From the NCBI RefSeq assembly GCF_026008515.1, contig NZ_BQYM01000008.1, positions 156,858-220,857 of the forward strand: a DNA stretch of 64,000 nucleotides, written 5' to 3'. The position numbers were made by a program, and so were the translations under genes. Below, one piece after another: positions 25,330 through 33,543 of the stretch (its first letter is position 1; the number at the start of each line of letters is the position of its first letter). This DNA comes from Hoyosella levis (GTDB lineage Bacteria; Actinomycetota; Actinomycetes; Mycobacteriales; Mycobacteriaceae). Under the pieces are notes generated by a model. The model did no database searches. It was not told where the DNA came from and saw only the letters and a list, made by a program, of their open reading frames with translations.

Positions 25330-27654
25330 CTAGCGGGTAGTGGCCGGCTCTGGTTGCGCCGCGGCGAGCTCCCGCTCCTCGATGTGCTGGTCGAGCTTCT
25401 CGCCCTCCACGTCGACGTTGGGGAGGATGCGGTCGAGCCACGCGGGCAGCCACCACGCCTTGTCGCCGAGCAGCGCCATCACCGACGGGATGAGCACCAT
25501 GCGGACGAGGAAGGCGTCGAACACGATGGCGGCGGCGAGCGCGAAGCCCATCACCTTGATGAATGCCATGTCCTCGGCGATGAACGCCGCGAAGACGGAC
25601 ATCATGATGACCGCGGCGGCGGTGACAACGCGGGCGCCGTGCGAGAAGCCGCTGATGATCGCGTCCTTCGCGGACTCGCCGTGGACGTAGGCCTCGCGCA
25701 TGCGGCTGACGAGGAACACCTGGTAGTCCATGGCGAGGCCGAAGACCACGCCGATGAGGAAGATCGGCAGGAAGCTGACGATCGGTTGCGGGTTGGTGGC
25801 GATGCCGAGCCAGTCGAGCTGGAAGATCGCCACGGTGGCGCCGAAGGTGGCGGCCACGCTGAGCAGGAACCCGAGGGTGGCGGTCAGCGGCACGAGGATG
25901 GAGCGGAACACGAGCATCAGCAGGATGAACGCGAGCCCCACGACGACCACGAGGTACGGGATGAGAGCATCCTGCAGCCGGTCGGAGACGTCGATCTCGA
26001 TGGCGGTCTGCCCGGCCACGCCGTAGCTGAGCCCGGTCTCGGCCCGTACCTGCTCCTCGGCATCCCGGATGGAGTTGACGAGGTCCTTGGTGGCTTCCTC
26101 GATCGGACCGGTGGCGGGGGTGACGAGGATCTGGGCGGTATCCCCCGCCTCGTTGATGCCGACGATCTGGGCGTTCGACACATCACCGTAGGTGTACATG
26201 CGGTCGACGAGCTCCGCGTAGGCATCGGTGCGATCATCCTCGGCCACGGCAACGCCGTCGGCGACAACAATGAGCTGGGCGTTGCGTCCAGGGCCGAATG
26301 CATCTTCGGTGACATCGAAGGCGTCGCGGGTGACGGTACCGGGCGGCTCGGTGGCCGGGGTGGGCAGCGCGAGCTCGAGCTTGGCGGCCGGGATGGCGAG
26401 CACGCCGAGGATGACGATCGCGCCGATGAGGGTGACCGCAGGGATGCGGGTGACCACGTTGGCCCAGCGACGCCCGTTGGTGAGCCGATCAGGATGCTCG
26501 GGGTCGACCTGGCGCAGGCCGGGGATACGGCCCTTGAAGATCGCGGACTTCGTCAGGCCCAGGATCGCCGGCAGCATGCTGATCGCGATGAGCACGGCGA
26601 TGAGCACGGTGAGCGCGGCGGCCCGGCCCATGTCGGTGAGGAACGGGATGTTGACGACGCGCAGGGCGAGCAGCGCGATGATGACGGTGAGGCCGGCGAA
26701 GACGACGGCGGAGCCCGCTGTGCCCACGGCACGCCCGGCTGCTTCCTCGCGGGAGCTAGCGGTAGCGAGCTCGGCCCGGTAGCGGGAGAGGATGAACAGC
26801 GAGTAGTCGATGGCGACGGCGAGGCCGATCATCACGGCGAGGGTGGAGACGGTGGAGCTGAGGTCCATGAACCCGGTGGCCGCGGTGATGAGGGAGACGC
26901 CGATGCCCACGCCCACGATGGCGGCGACAAGTGGCATTCCAGCGGCGATGAGCGAGCCGAAGGTGATGACGAGAACGACAGCGGCGATGGCGAGGCCAAC
27001 AAGCTCGGCGGTGCCGCCCGGTGGCTCCACGTCCTGCATGACCGAGCCCGCGACGAGCACGTCGAGGCCGGCATCGCGAGCAGGGTCGGCAGCCTCGTTG
27101 AGGTCCTCGCGGAGTTGCTCGGTGATGTCGCCGAAATCGCCGTCGATGGGAACGTCGACGTAGCCGACGGTGCGGTCGCTGCTGAGCGGACCGACTGCGG
27201 CGGCGTTGGCGAGCGCCTGGTCCTCGGGCGTGCCCTGCTCGATCAGCTGGTCGACCATGCCGCCGAACGCGGCGGTGGGGCTGGCGAGCGCGCCGGGGCC
27301 GTCAGTGCTGGTAGCGCTCTCGCTGACCTGGTCGATGCCGCGGATGGCGGTCAGGGTCTCGTCGATCGCGGCGCTGATAGCGGGATCGTCGAGGGTGCTG
27401 CCGTCGGGCGCGACGAACAGGTAGCGGGCGCTCAACGAGTTGAACGGGTCCGCGGCGGCATTGGGGAACCGCTCGGCCATGAGGTCCTGCGCCTCCTGCC
27501 CGGGGGTGCCGGGGATGGAGAAGGAATCCTTCGTGGGGCCCGAGAGGGTCGCCGCCGCGCCGCCAGCAAGGACGAGCATCGCGAGCCAGAAGGCGAGGAC
27601 GATGCCCTTCCGCCGGTAGGCGAAGCGGCCTAGGCGGTAGAGGTAGGTGGCCAT
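25330..27654 (-). CDS. MMPL/RND family transporter
   Basis: The 774 residues have the MMPL layout: an N-terminal helix (GIVLAFWLAMLVLAG), a periplasmic loop, a six-helix bundle, a second periplasmic domain and a final bundle. The proton-relay region reads GLAVAIDYSLFILSRYR in the first half and GLAMDYQVFLVSRMRE in the second, each with the conserved Asp-Tyr pair. It is shorter than MmpL3-type proteins and lacks a long C-terminal tail, so it resembles drug/lipid MMPL exporters such as ActII-3. It follows a TetR gene with a 25-nt overlap, which probably regulates it. Confidence 0.92.
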   Translation of the reverse strand: MATYLYRLGRFAYRRKGIVLAFWLAMLVLAGGAAATLSGPTKDSFSIPGTPGQEAQDLMAERFPNAAADPFNSLSARYLFVAPDGSTLDDPAISAAIDETLTAIRGIDQVSESATSTDGPGALASPTAAFGGMVDQLIEQGTPEDQALANAAAVGPLSSDRTVGYVDVPIDGDFGDITEQLREDLNEAADPARDAGLDVLVAGSVMQDVEPPGGTAELVGLAIAAVVLVITFGSLIAAGMPLVAAIVGVGIGVSLITAATGFMDLSSTVSTLAVMIGLAVAIDYSLFILSRYRAELATASSREEAAGRAVGTAGSAVVFAGLTVIIALLALRVVNIPFLTDMGRAAALTVLIAVLIAISMLPAILGLTKSAIFKGRIPGLRQVDPEHPDRLTNGRRWANVVTRIPAVTLIGAIVILGVLAIPAAKLELALPTPATEPPGTVTRDAFDVTEDAFGPGRNAQLIVVADGVAVAEDDRTDAYAELVDRMYTYGDVSNAQIVGINEAGDTAQILVTPATGPIEEATKDLVNSIRDAEEQVRAETGLSYGVAGQTAIEIDVSDRLQDALIPYLVVVVGLAFILLMLVFRSILVPLTATLGFLLSVAATFGATVAIFQLDWLGIATNPQPIVSFLPIFLIGVVFGLAMDYQVFLVSRMREAYVHGESAKDAIISGFSHGARVVTAAAVIMMSVFAAFIAEDMAFIKVMGFALAAAIVFDAFLVRMVLIPSVMALLGDKAWWLPAWLDRILPNVDVEGEKLDQHIEERELAAAQPEPATTR

Positions 27655-28298
27655 GAGGGCTCCTGTGGTCGTGGGTTCTGGTCGGTCCTGGGGGCGGTCA
27701 TGCCGCCGGCGATGCGTGTGAATGCCTCGTCGACGAGGTCAGTGAGAGTGCGGCCGCCGGGTGATCCGCGGACCCAGACCTCGGCAGCGGCGTTGAAGGC
27801 AGCGCTAGCGATGCCCAGGGCGAGCCGCGGATAGATGTTGGTGTCGCCGTTGATCCCGGCCCGGTCGGCGACGATGCGGACGGCCCGGTTCATGGTCCGG
27901 GTGAGAAGGGCCTGGTTGCACGAGGCAACGGTGGGGTGCGCCTCGACGAGGTGGAGCGCGCCAACGAGGTCGGCGAGCTCGTGCTGCGGGGCACTGGCCG
28001 CATCGAGCAGGAGCTGCCGCAGCGCGGTCATGGTGTCGAGCTCGCGGGGCATGTCCTCGAGGGTGTCGAGGAGCGTGTCAACGAGCGTCTCGAGGTGGTG
28101 GACGATCGCATCCTCGCGGCTAGCGAAGTAGTTGTGGAAAGTGCGGGCTGATACTCCTGCTTGCGCGGCGATGGCCTCGGCGGTGGCCGATTCGATGCCG
28201 CGCTCCCGGGTCAGGCGGACGGCAGCGGCCGCGAGGGCAGCGCGGGTGGCTGCCTTCTTGCGCTCTCGCAGGCTGGGTCCGTTGTGCATGGCTTCCAT
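27630..28298 (-). CDS. TetR family regulator of the MMPL exporter
   Basis: The 222 residues begin with a TetR DNA-binding domain (TAEAIAAQAGVSARTFHNYF). The C-terminal part resembles the AcrR-type ligand domain found beside MMPL pumps. It overlaps the MMPL start by 25 nt, so the two are one operon, and a 16-bp inverted repeat lies 12 bp upstream of its start. Autorepression relieved by a lipophilic substrate of the pump is the likely scheme. Confidence 0.88.
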   Translation of the reverse strand: MEAMHNGPSLRERKKAATRAALAAAAVRLTRERGIESATAEAIAAQAGVSARTFHNYFASREDAIVHHLETLVDTLLDTLEDMPRELDTMTALRQLLLDAASAPQHELADLVGALHLVEAHPTVASCNQALLTRTMNRAVRIVADRAGINGDTNIYPRLALGIASAAFNAAAEVWVRGSPGGRTLTDLVDEAFTRIAGGMTAPRTDQNPRPQEPSWPPTSTA

Positions 28299-28309
28299 GC
28301 TTCAACACT

Positions 28310-28325
28310 TTGCAACAGGCTGCAA
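28310..28325. promoter_or_regulatory. Candidate operator of the TetR-MMPL operon
   Basis: TTGCA-N6-TGCAA lies directly upstream of the TetR start in an AT-rich region, where it would overlap the promoter. Confidence 0.5.
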
Positions 28326-28420
28326 TATTTCAGGTGGGTGCAAGAATATGATTTGCGACACCCTGTCTTATTTGTCCGTGCGCAGGCGCCCGTTCGTGGG
28401 TGCTTGCGCCACAAGCGCAG

Positions 28421-28906
28421 CTATCCCAGGGCGATGTCGGCGACCACGGCGCCCGCGGCGGCAACGAGATCACGCGGCGCGACCTCCACTTCCACCCCTG
28501 CCGCTCCAGCACCAACCAGGACCGTCGGCTCGACGAGCAGTCCTTCGTCGACAACCACCATGACCGTGGCGGGCACGCCCAGCGGGGACACCCCGTGCCG
28601 GGGATAGTCGAGCACGCGCGCGAGCTCGTCAGGCCCCGCGAGCTCCATGCGCCCCGCGCCAACGATGGCTGAAACCTGGGCCATATCGAGCTTGCGCCCC
28701 ATCGCGCACACCGCGACAGCGTGCGTGGTGCCGCTCCGTGCGCGCAGGAACACCGACTTGGTGATGCGATCCAGCGAATAGCCCAAGGCATCCGCGAAGT
28801 CCTGCGGGCTCCGGATCGGGCCCGGCAGCGATGCATGCTCATGCACCGTCACATCCAGGTCGCTACGATCCAGCGCTTCACGGACCCTGCTGTGCACCGT
28901 CGGCAC
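28421..28906 (-). CDS. YbaK/EbsC family aminoacyl-tRNA deacylase-like protein
   Basis: The 161 residues match the YbaK/ProX editing fold. Visible are the N-terminal SRVREALDRSDLDVTVHEH, ALGYSLDRITKSVFLRA with the conserved Lys, and the GVSPLGVPATVMVVVDEGLL segment typical of the family. Such proteins hydrolyse mischarged Cys- or Ala-tRNA-Pro. GTG 28906 has GGGAGGAA 7 nt upstream. It starts 2 nt after the preceding gene on the same strand, so they are co-transcribed. Confidence 0.85.
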   Translation of the reverse strand: MPTVHSRVREALDRSDLDVTVHEHASLPGPIRSPQDFADALGYSLDRITKSVFLRARSGTTHAVAVCAMGRKLDMAQVSAIVGAGRMELAGPDELARVLDYPRHGVSPLGVPATVMVVVDEGLLVEPTVLVGAGAAGVEVEVAPRDLVAAAGAVVADIALG

Positions 28907-28908
28907 TG

Positions 28909-29571
28909 CTATTCCTCCCGCGGCTCGCGCGGACGCACCAGCCGCTGCACCATCGTCGCCCGCACCTGCGCGGGCACTGTCGGGGCAAACCGCTTGAGAT
29001 AGCTCTCGGTCCACGCCTCATCACCATCGAGGAAGGGCAGATCGCTGGGCACCATGTGGCGCAGCGCCAGCATCGGCAGCGGGCAATCCAGGGGGCGGAA
29101 ATGATCGTTCCACAGGCCTGGCTCATCGCAACCGGGATAGAACTGCCCGAGCATCAAGCCGTGGGCAACAGCCTTCGGCTTGCGCGCCTGCTGCACGCGA
29201 TCGATCAGGGAATGGTCCACGAGGTCAGGAAAGACAACCATGGCTGCCTTGTACAGTGCCTGCCCGCCCTCGGACGGGCCGAGCAGCGCGAAGTCATCCA
29301 CGAGCTTCTCGACCGCCAGCGAGATGTCGTCCTCCGACAACCTCGAGCCACGCACCACACCTGCCCACAGGAGATTCCGGGACAAGGACGGCACGGTGAA
29401 CGGGCACACCGGCCCCGAGCGGCCCAGATCTGCATGCGGGCGCGTCAGGAATGCCCGCACCCAGCCATCGAGCTCAACGAGCGCAGGCTCATCGCGAACC
29501 GCGCCCGGATCCGACAAGTTCACCAGGCCCAGCTCCAGATGACTGCGCGAATCACGGTCTGCCCGAGTCAT
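28909..29571 (-). CDS. Conserved protein of unknown function (DUF6875-like)
   Basis: The 220 residues show no signal peptide or membrane helix. Conserved-looking segments include GPVCPFTVPSLSRNLLW, GLMLGQFYPGCDEPGLWNDH and LALRHMVPSDLPFLDGD, which I associate with the actinobacterial DUF6875 family. ATG 29571 is preceded by AAAGGTGG; ATG 29622 and ATG 29589 are alternatives. It forms an operon with the YbaK-like gene. I cannot assign a function. Confidence 0.65.
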   Translation of the reverse strand: MTRADRDSRSHLELGLVNLSDPGAVRDEPALVELDGWVRAFLTRPHADLGRSGPVCPFTVPSLSRNLLWAGVVRGSRLSEDDISLAVEKLVDDFALLGPSEGGQALYKAAMVVFPDLVDHSLIDRVQQARKPKAVAHGLMLGQFYPGCDEPGLWNDHFRPLDCPLPMLALRHMVPSDLPFLDGDEAWTESYLKRFAPTVPAQVRATMVQRLVRPREPREE

Positions 29572-29788
29572 CACGCCACCTTTCGCCATGGTCGGCGGGC
29601 CCACACCACTGTCGACCCTCATTGAAGGGTAGCGGCTGCACTACCAAACCCATGCGAAGGGTGACCGCGATCATCCGTCTCACCAACACGTGCTCAGCAG
29701 CACACACTGGCCACTCCATCACCAGAATCGCACCATCAGCAAGAGCCGTTACACCCTGTCCGCCACAACATGCCGGACAATAGGGGCC

Positions 29789-31102
29789 ATGCAGTCCGCC
29801 GAGACAGCGCCGCCAGCACCAGAATCCCCGGACGCGGCCGTGCTCACCGCACCCTTCACGGCCCGGTTGCGCGCAGCCTGGCACGTGCTATTCGGCAACG
29901 TCCTCAGCTGGAACGACCCCCAGTACCTCGCCACCCGCTCCAGCACCGACCGGGCGCTCCGCTTCATCCTCGCGCTGCTCTTCATCCAGCGTGCCAGCTA
30001 CCTGCTGCCCGCTATCGCCGCCGCCGCCACGGCGCCGCCGATCACCTACCAGAGCGCCACGCTCAATGCTGCTCTCCTCGCCCTCGCGGGCAGCTGGAAC
30101 GTCGCGCTGCTGCTCATCGCGCGCCGCCGCGGCTGGTTCCCGCGATGGACCATCTGGACCGACCTCGCGCTCGTCGTCGCGCTGCTCTTCATCAGCAGTC
30201 GCAACGTCACCGGCGCCGACGTGTTCTCCGACAGCAACTGGCCCGTGCAGCTCGCGCTCGCCGCTGCTGCCCTGACCGCGGCCGCGTTCCGGCCGTGGCT
30301 CGCCGCCACCTGCCTCGCCATCATCGCCGCCGCCCTCCTCGCCGCCGCATACCTGCACGACAACCAGCTCGACCTGCTCGCCCAGCCCACGCTCTCCGTG
30401 CTCAACGGTTGCCTCTGGTACGCCGTCGCCGCCCACTTCGTCCGCCGCTACCTCAGCGGGCAAGGCCGCATCCTCGAGAAGATCCAGTCCGAGCAGCTCC
30501 GCGCCGAGACCCAGCGCGCCGCCAGCTCCGCCCGCGCCACCGAGCGCCAGACCCAGTACCGGCACCTCCACAACACAGTCCTGACCACCCTCACCGCCAT
30601 CGCCCGCGGCGGGCTCGACCACAAGACCACCGAGGTCCAGCGCCGCTGCGCCGCCGAGGCCGCCTACCTGCGCGCGCTGATCACCAACGACCCCGAGACC
30701 AACATCGCCACCGAATCCCGGCTCCAGAACGTCATGTCCGCCACGCTCGCCGACGTCGAAGCACTCGGCCTCGAGGTCCACGTCAAGCAGCACAGCCTCC
30801 CTGAACGCATCCCCGGAAACCGGTGCGACACCCTCTCCGAAGCCGTGCGCGAAGCGCTCAACAACGTCCTCAAGCACTCCGGCACCACCGAGGCCTGGCT
30901 CACCGCCTTCGCCGACGACACCAGCCTCACCGTCCGCATCGTCGACCGCGGCCGCGGCTTCGACCCCGCCACCACACCGCGCGGCTATGGCATCACCCAC
31001 GCCATCGAGGCCAACATGCACGACATCGGCGGCACCGCCAGCATCGACTCGAGCCCGGGCGACGGCACCATCGTCGAGCTCTCGGCGCCCTTGGGCGAGT
31101 AG
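29789..31102 (+). CDS. Sensor histidine kinase-like membrane protein
   Basis: The 437 residues have about six membrane segments in the first half and then a NarL-type kinase core. The dimerisation helix reads QYRHLHNTVLTTLTAIA, with His in the expected place; the N-box is EALNNVLKHSG and the G-boxes are DRGRGFDP and GYGITHAIE. No response regulator gene is adjacent on either side, so it is an orphan here. A GACAAT element 7 nt before ATG 29789 suggests a leaderless start. Third positions are unusually C-rich compared with its neighbours. Confidence 0.82.
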   Translation: MQSAETAPPAPESPDAAVLTAPFTARLRAAWHVLFGNVLSWNDPQYLATRSSTDRALRFILALLFIQRASYLLPAIAAAATAPPITYQSATLNAALLALAGSWNVALLLIARRRGWFPRWTIWTDLALVVALLFISSRNVTGADVFSDSNWPVQLALAAAALTAAAFRPWLAATCLAIIAAALLAAAYLHDNQLDLLAQPTLSVLNGCLWYAVAAHFVRRYLSGQGRILEKIQSEQLRAETQRAASSARATERQTQYRHLHNTVLTTLTAIARGGLDHKTTEVQRRCAAEAAYLRALITNDPETNIATESRLQNVMSATLADVEALGLEVHVKQHSLPERIPGNRCDTLSEAVREALNNVLKHSGTTEAWLTAFADDTSLTVRIVDRGRGFDPATTPRGYGITHAIEANMHDIGGTASIDSSPGDGTIVELSAPLGE

Positions 31103-31129
31103 CTGGCTGGCTGGCTGGCTGGCTGGCTG
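31102..31129. repeat. (GCTG)7 tetranucleotide tandem repeat
   Basis: Seven perfect GCTG units begin at the last base of the sensor kinase stop codon. Because the repeat lies after the stop, slippage would not change the protein. Confidence 0.9.
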
Positions 31130-31136
31130 CGGGAGG

Positions 31137-31203
31137 ATCTGCTGGTCAATGTCACGCGACACGCCGCGACACGCGCGCAGGAGCGTGACATTAGCTAGCA
31201 GAT
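31137..31203. repeat. Inverted repeat, GTCAATGTCACG family (copy 1)
   Basis: ATCTGCTGGTCAATGTCACG at 31137-31156 pairs with CGTGACATTAGCTAGCAGAT at 31184-31203 with three mismatches. The interior has GACACG units. A second copy is at 42386-42456. It lies between the convergent sensor kinase and tRNA-Ser(CGA). Confidence 0.8.
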
Positions 31204-31252
31204 TTACAACTCCGGGGCACCAGCCCGCCGCAGACCCCAGGGAACCAGGCAC

Positions 31253-31290
31253 AAAAAAGACCTCCCACCTGCGCAAGCAGGCGGGAGGTC
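31253..31290 (-). terminator. Rho-independent terminator after tRNA-Ser(CGA)
   Basis: On the minus strand GACCTCCCGCCTGC pairs with GCAGGTGGGAGGTC (one G-T pair), followed by TTTTTT. Confidence 0.93.
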
Positions 31291-31295
31291 AAGAG

Positions 31296-31383
31296 CGGTG
31301 GCGGAGGGATTTGAACCCTCGGACGGGGGTTACCCGTCACAGCATTTCGAGTGCTGCACCTTCGGCCGCTCGGACACGCCACC
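31296..31383 (-). tRNA. tRNA-Ser (anticodon CGA)
   Basis: Acceptor GGTGGCG pairs with CGCCACC, with G as discriminator. The loop CTCGAAA gives CGA. It has a long class II variable arm and GGTTCAAATCC in the T arm. Confidence 0.95.
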
Positions 31384-31459
31384 GCGCACAACTGTACCCG
31401 AGGTTGAGTTTCGCGCCGAATCGCCTGGTCAACGCGTTTTTCGGCCGGACAACCCCAGC

Positions 31460-31918
31460 TCAGCGGCGCGCTTCGAAGAAGTCGGTGAGCAGCCGGGCGC
31501 AGGGATCGGCGAGGACGCCGCCCCGCACCTCGGGCCGGTGCAGGAGCCGGCGGTCCCGCACGACGTCCCAGAGCGAGCCGACCGCGCCGGTGCGGGGTTC
31601 CCAGGCCCCGAACACGATGCGTCCGACCCGGGCAAGGACAAGGGCGCCCGCGCACATGGTGCAGGGCTCGAGCGTCACGGCAAGCGTGGTCTCCTCGAGC
31701 CGCCAGCCATCCCCCATCGCATGCGTCGCGGCTCGCAGCGCGAGGATCTCGGCATGGGCAGTGGGGTCACCGGTGGCCTCGCGCTGGTTGCCCGCGCGAG
31801 CAAGCACGGTGCCGTCGCGCGCGAGGATCACCGCTCCCACGGGTACATCGTCGGGGCCGGAGAGCGCCGCCGCATCGATGGCAGCGGCGATCATGGCCTC
31901 GTCCTCAGCGAGCGTCAT
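31460..31918 (-). CDS. tadA: tRNA adenosine(34) deaminase TadA
   Basis: TadA converts A34 to inosine in tRNA-Arg(ACG), allowing it to read CGU, CGC and CGA. The 152 residues have the zinc-deaminase motif TAHAEILAL with its catalytic Glu and EPCTMCAGAL with the two zinc Cys. It follows its associated-protein gene with a 23-nt gap. The substrate tRNA-Arg(ACG) is encoded 3.8 kb away at 35727-35799. Length is normal. Confidence 0.94.
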   Translation of the reverse strand: MTLAEDEAMIAAAIDAAALSGPDDVPVGAVILARDGTVLARAGNQREATGDPTAHAEILALRAATHAMGDGWRLEETTLAVTLEPCTMCAGALVLARVGRIVFGAWEPRTGAVGSLWDVVRDRRLLHRPEVRGGVLADPCARLLTDFFEARR

Positions 31919-31941
31919 GGATGCGATGCCAACCTGGTTGG

Positions 31942-32472
31942 CTAGTTCTGCAGCGAGTCGATGATCGTGACGAACTCGCGCTCGAAGCCAAGCCGCTCGG
32001 CGATCATCTGGAGCTGCTCATCCGGATAGAGATCGTCCTCGGCGAGGATGACGCTCATGACTGATTCGGGCAGGCCGAGGTCGGTAAGGATGGCGAGATC
32101 GCCTTCCTCCCAGGGGTCTACCTCGTCGAGCTCGTCGGGGTCGATGTCGGGGATGTCGACGTTGAGCTCGTCGAGGGCCTCGGCGGCGATGTCATAGTCA
32201 ACGGCGGCGGTGGCATCGGAGAGCAAGAGGCGAGTCCCGGCCGGGGATGGCCGGATGACGATGAAGAACTCGTCGTCGACATCGAGCAGTCCGATGGTGG
32301 CGCCCGAGCTGCGCAGCTCCCGGAGCTCGGTCTCGGCGTCCTCGAGGCTGGTCAGCACGGACTGCGAGAGCGCGACGCAGCGCCATCGGCCGTCCTCTCG
32401 GACGACTCCTACCGCGAAGCCGTCTACCTCGTAATCGTCGTCGCTTTGTGTGCGAGCGCGCTGTGCTGCCAT
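31942..32472 (-). CDS. tRNA adenosine deaminase-associated protein
   Basis: This 176-residue acidic protein belongs to the actinobacterial family always found beside tadA (TIGR03941-like, cf. Rv3753c). Typical segments are EVDGFAVGVVREDGRW, ELRELRSSGATIGLLDVDDE, EEGDLAILTDLGLPESVM and ERLGFEREFV near the end. Its biochemical role is unknown; a partner function for TadA is inferred from the conserved pairing. The gene is divergent from tyrA. Confidence 0.9.
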   Translation of the reverse strand: MAAQRARTQSDDDYEVDGFAVGVVREDGRWRCVALSQSVLTSLEDAETELRELRSSGATIGLLDVDDEFFIVIRPSPAGTRLLLSDATAAVDYDIAAEALDELNVDIPDIDPDELDEVDPWEEGDLAILTDLGLPESVMSVILAEDDLYPDEQLQMIAERLGFEREFVTIIDSLQN

Positions 32473-32538
32473 GCCGTGAGGTTAGCGCGGCTAGGCACGT
32501 GTGGGAACTCCGACTGGGAAATCGCAGGTGGCGGGGTG

Positions 32539-33543
32539 GTGTCGGGGCACGACACGCCAGCGGTGGTGTGCGAACCTGGTGGTGTGCCTGAGTCTGTTTG
32601 TGTCCTTGGCCTGGGATTGATCGGCGGTTCGGTAGTGCGTGCGGCGCACGTGGCCGGCCGGAAAGCGTTCGGCTATAACCGGTCTGCTGCGGCGGTGGAG
32701 GCTGCCCGCGCCGATGGCTTTGATGCGAGCAGCGACCTCGGCGAGGTGCTCGAGCGTGCCGCGCGGGAGGAGTCGCTGATCGTGGTGGCGGTACCGATGC
32801 CGGCGGTCGGTGCGGTGCTGGGCGAGATCGCCCGGCTCGCGCCCGGATGCCCGGTCACCGACGTGGTGAGCGTGAAGGGCCCAGTGGCCGCGGCGGTGCG
32901 GGAGCATGGACTCGATGCCCGGTACGTGGGCGGGCACCCAATGGCGGGCACGGCGCAGTCCGGCTGGACGGCCGGGGATGCGGCCTTGTTCCGGGGCGCC
33001 ACCTGGGTGGTGGGCGTGGACGAGGGCCGCGATCCCGCGGTGTGGCGTCAGGTGGCCGCGCTGGCTCTGGATTGCGGTTCGGTGGTGGTTCCCGCTGAGT
33101 CGGTGGAGCACGACGATGCTGCGGCACGGATCTCGCACCTGCCTCATGTGCTAGCGGAGTCGCTGGCGATCGCGGGGGCACGGGGAGGAGATCTGGCGAT
33201 GGCGCTGGCCGCCGGATCGTTCCGCGATGGCACCCGGGTGGCCGGAACGGCGCCCGCGCTGGTGGATGCGATGTGCGAGGCGAACGCGGATGCGTTGCTA
33301 CCGGTGCTCGATGAGGTGCTCGACACCCTGCACGAGGCTAGGAAGTCACTCGTTGAGCGTTCCTCGACTTCCGTGCTCACGTCGGCGGGCTTCGCGGCGC
33401 GCCAGGGATACGAGAATCGTGGCTCGAGCCGGAAGGTGATCGACGGCATCGTTCCCGGCGAGCCCGGCTGGCTGGATGCGCTGCGCGAGGCAGGGCGCGC
33501 GGGCGCGGTACTAGTGGCACTACCCGAGGAGGAGGCGCGATGA
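32539..33543 (+). CDS. tyrA: Prephenate dehydrogenase
   Basis: TyrA oxidatively decarboxylates prephenate to 4-hydroxyphenylpyruvate in tyrosine synthesis. The 334 residues contain the NAD motif VCVLGLGLIGGSV, an ISHLPHVLAESLA segment and the substrate-binding-type GHPMAGTAQSGW. GTG 32539 is preceded by AGGTGG; GTG 32536 and GTG 32584 are alternatives, so the N-terminus is uncertain. The stop overlaps the amidase start in ATGA. The arrangement next to tadA matches mycobacteria. Confidence 0.9.
   Translation: MSGHDTPAVVCEPGGVPESVCVLGLGLIGGSVVRAAHVAGRKAFGYNRSAAAVEAARADGFDASSDLGEVLERAAREESLIVVAVPMPAVGAVLGEIARLAPGCPVTDVVSVKGPVAAAVREHGLDARYVGGHPMAGTAQSGWTAGDAALFRGATWVVGVDEGRDPAVWRQVAALALDCGSVVVPAESVEHDDAAARISHLPHVLAESLAIAGARGGDLAMALAAGSFRDGTRVAGTAPALVDAMCEANADALLPVLDEVLDTLHEARKSLVERSSTSVLTSAGFAARQGYENRGSSRKVIDGIVPGEPGWLDALREAGRAGAVLVALPEEEAR

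Noticed and set aside
25354..27633. A 759-codon open frame antisense to the MMPL gene
   Set aside because: It is rich in Asp, Glu, Gly and His, as expected for the reverse of a hydrophobic gene, and has no recognisable domain. The MMPL reading on the other strand is unambiguous.
31102..31129. Phase variation of the sensor kinase by the (GCTG)7 repeat
   Set aside because: The repeat begins at the last base of the stop codon, so copy-number change cannot alter the reading frame of the protein.
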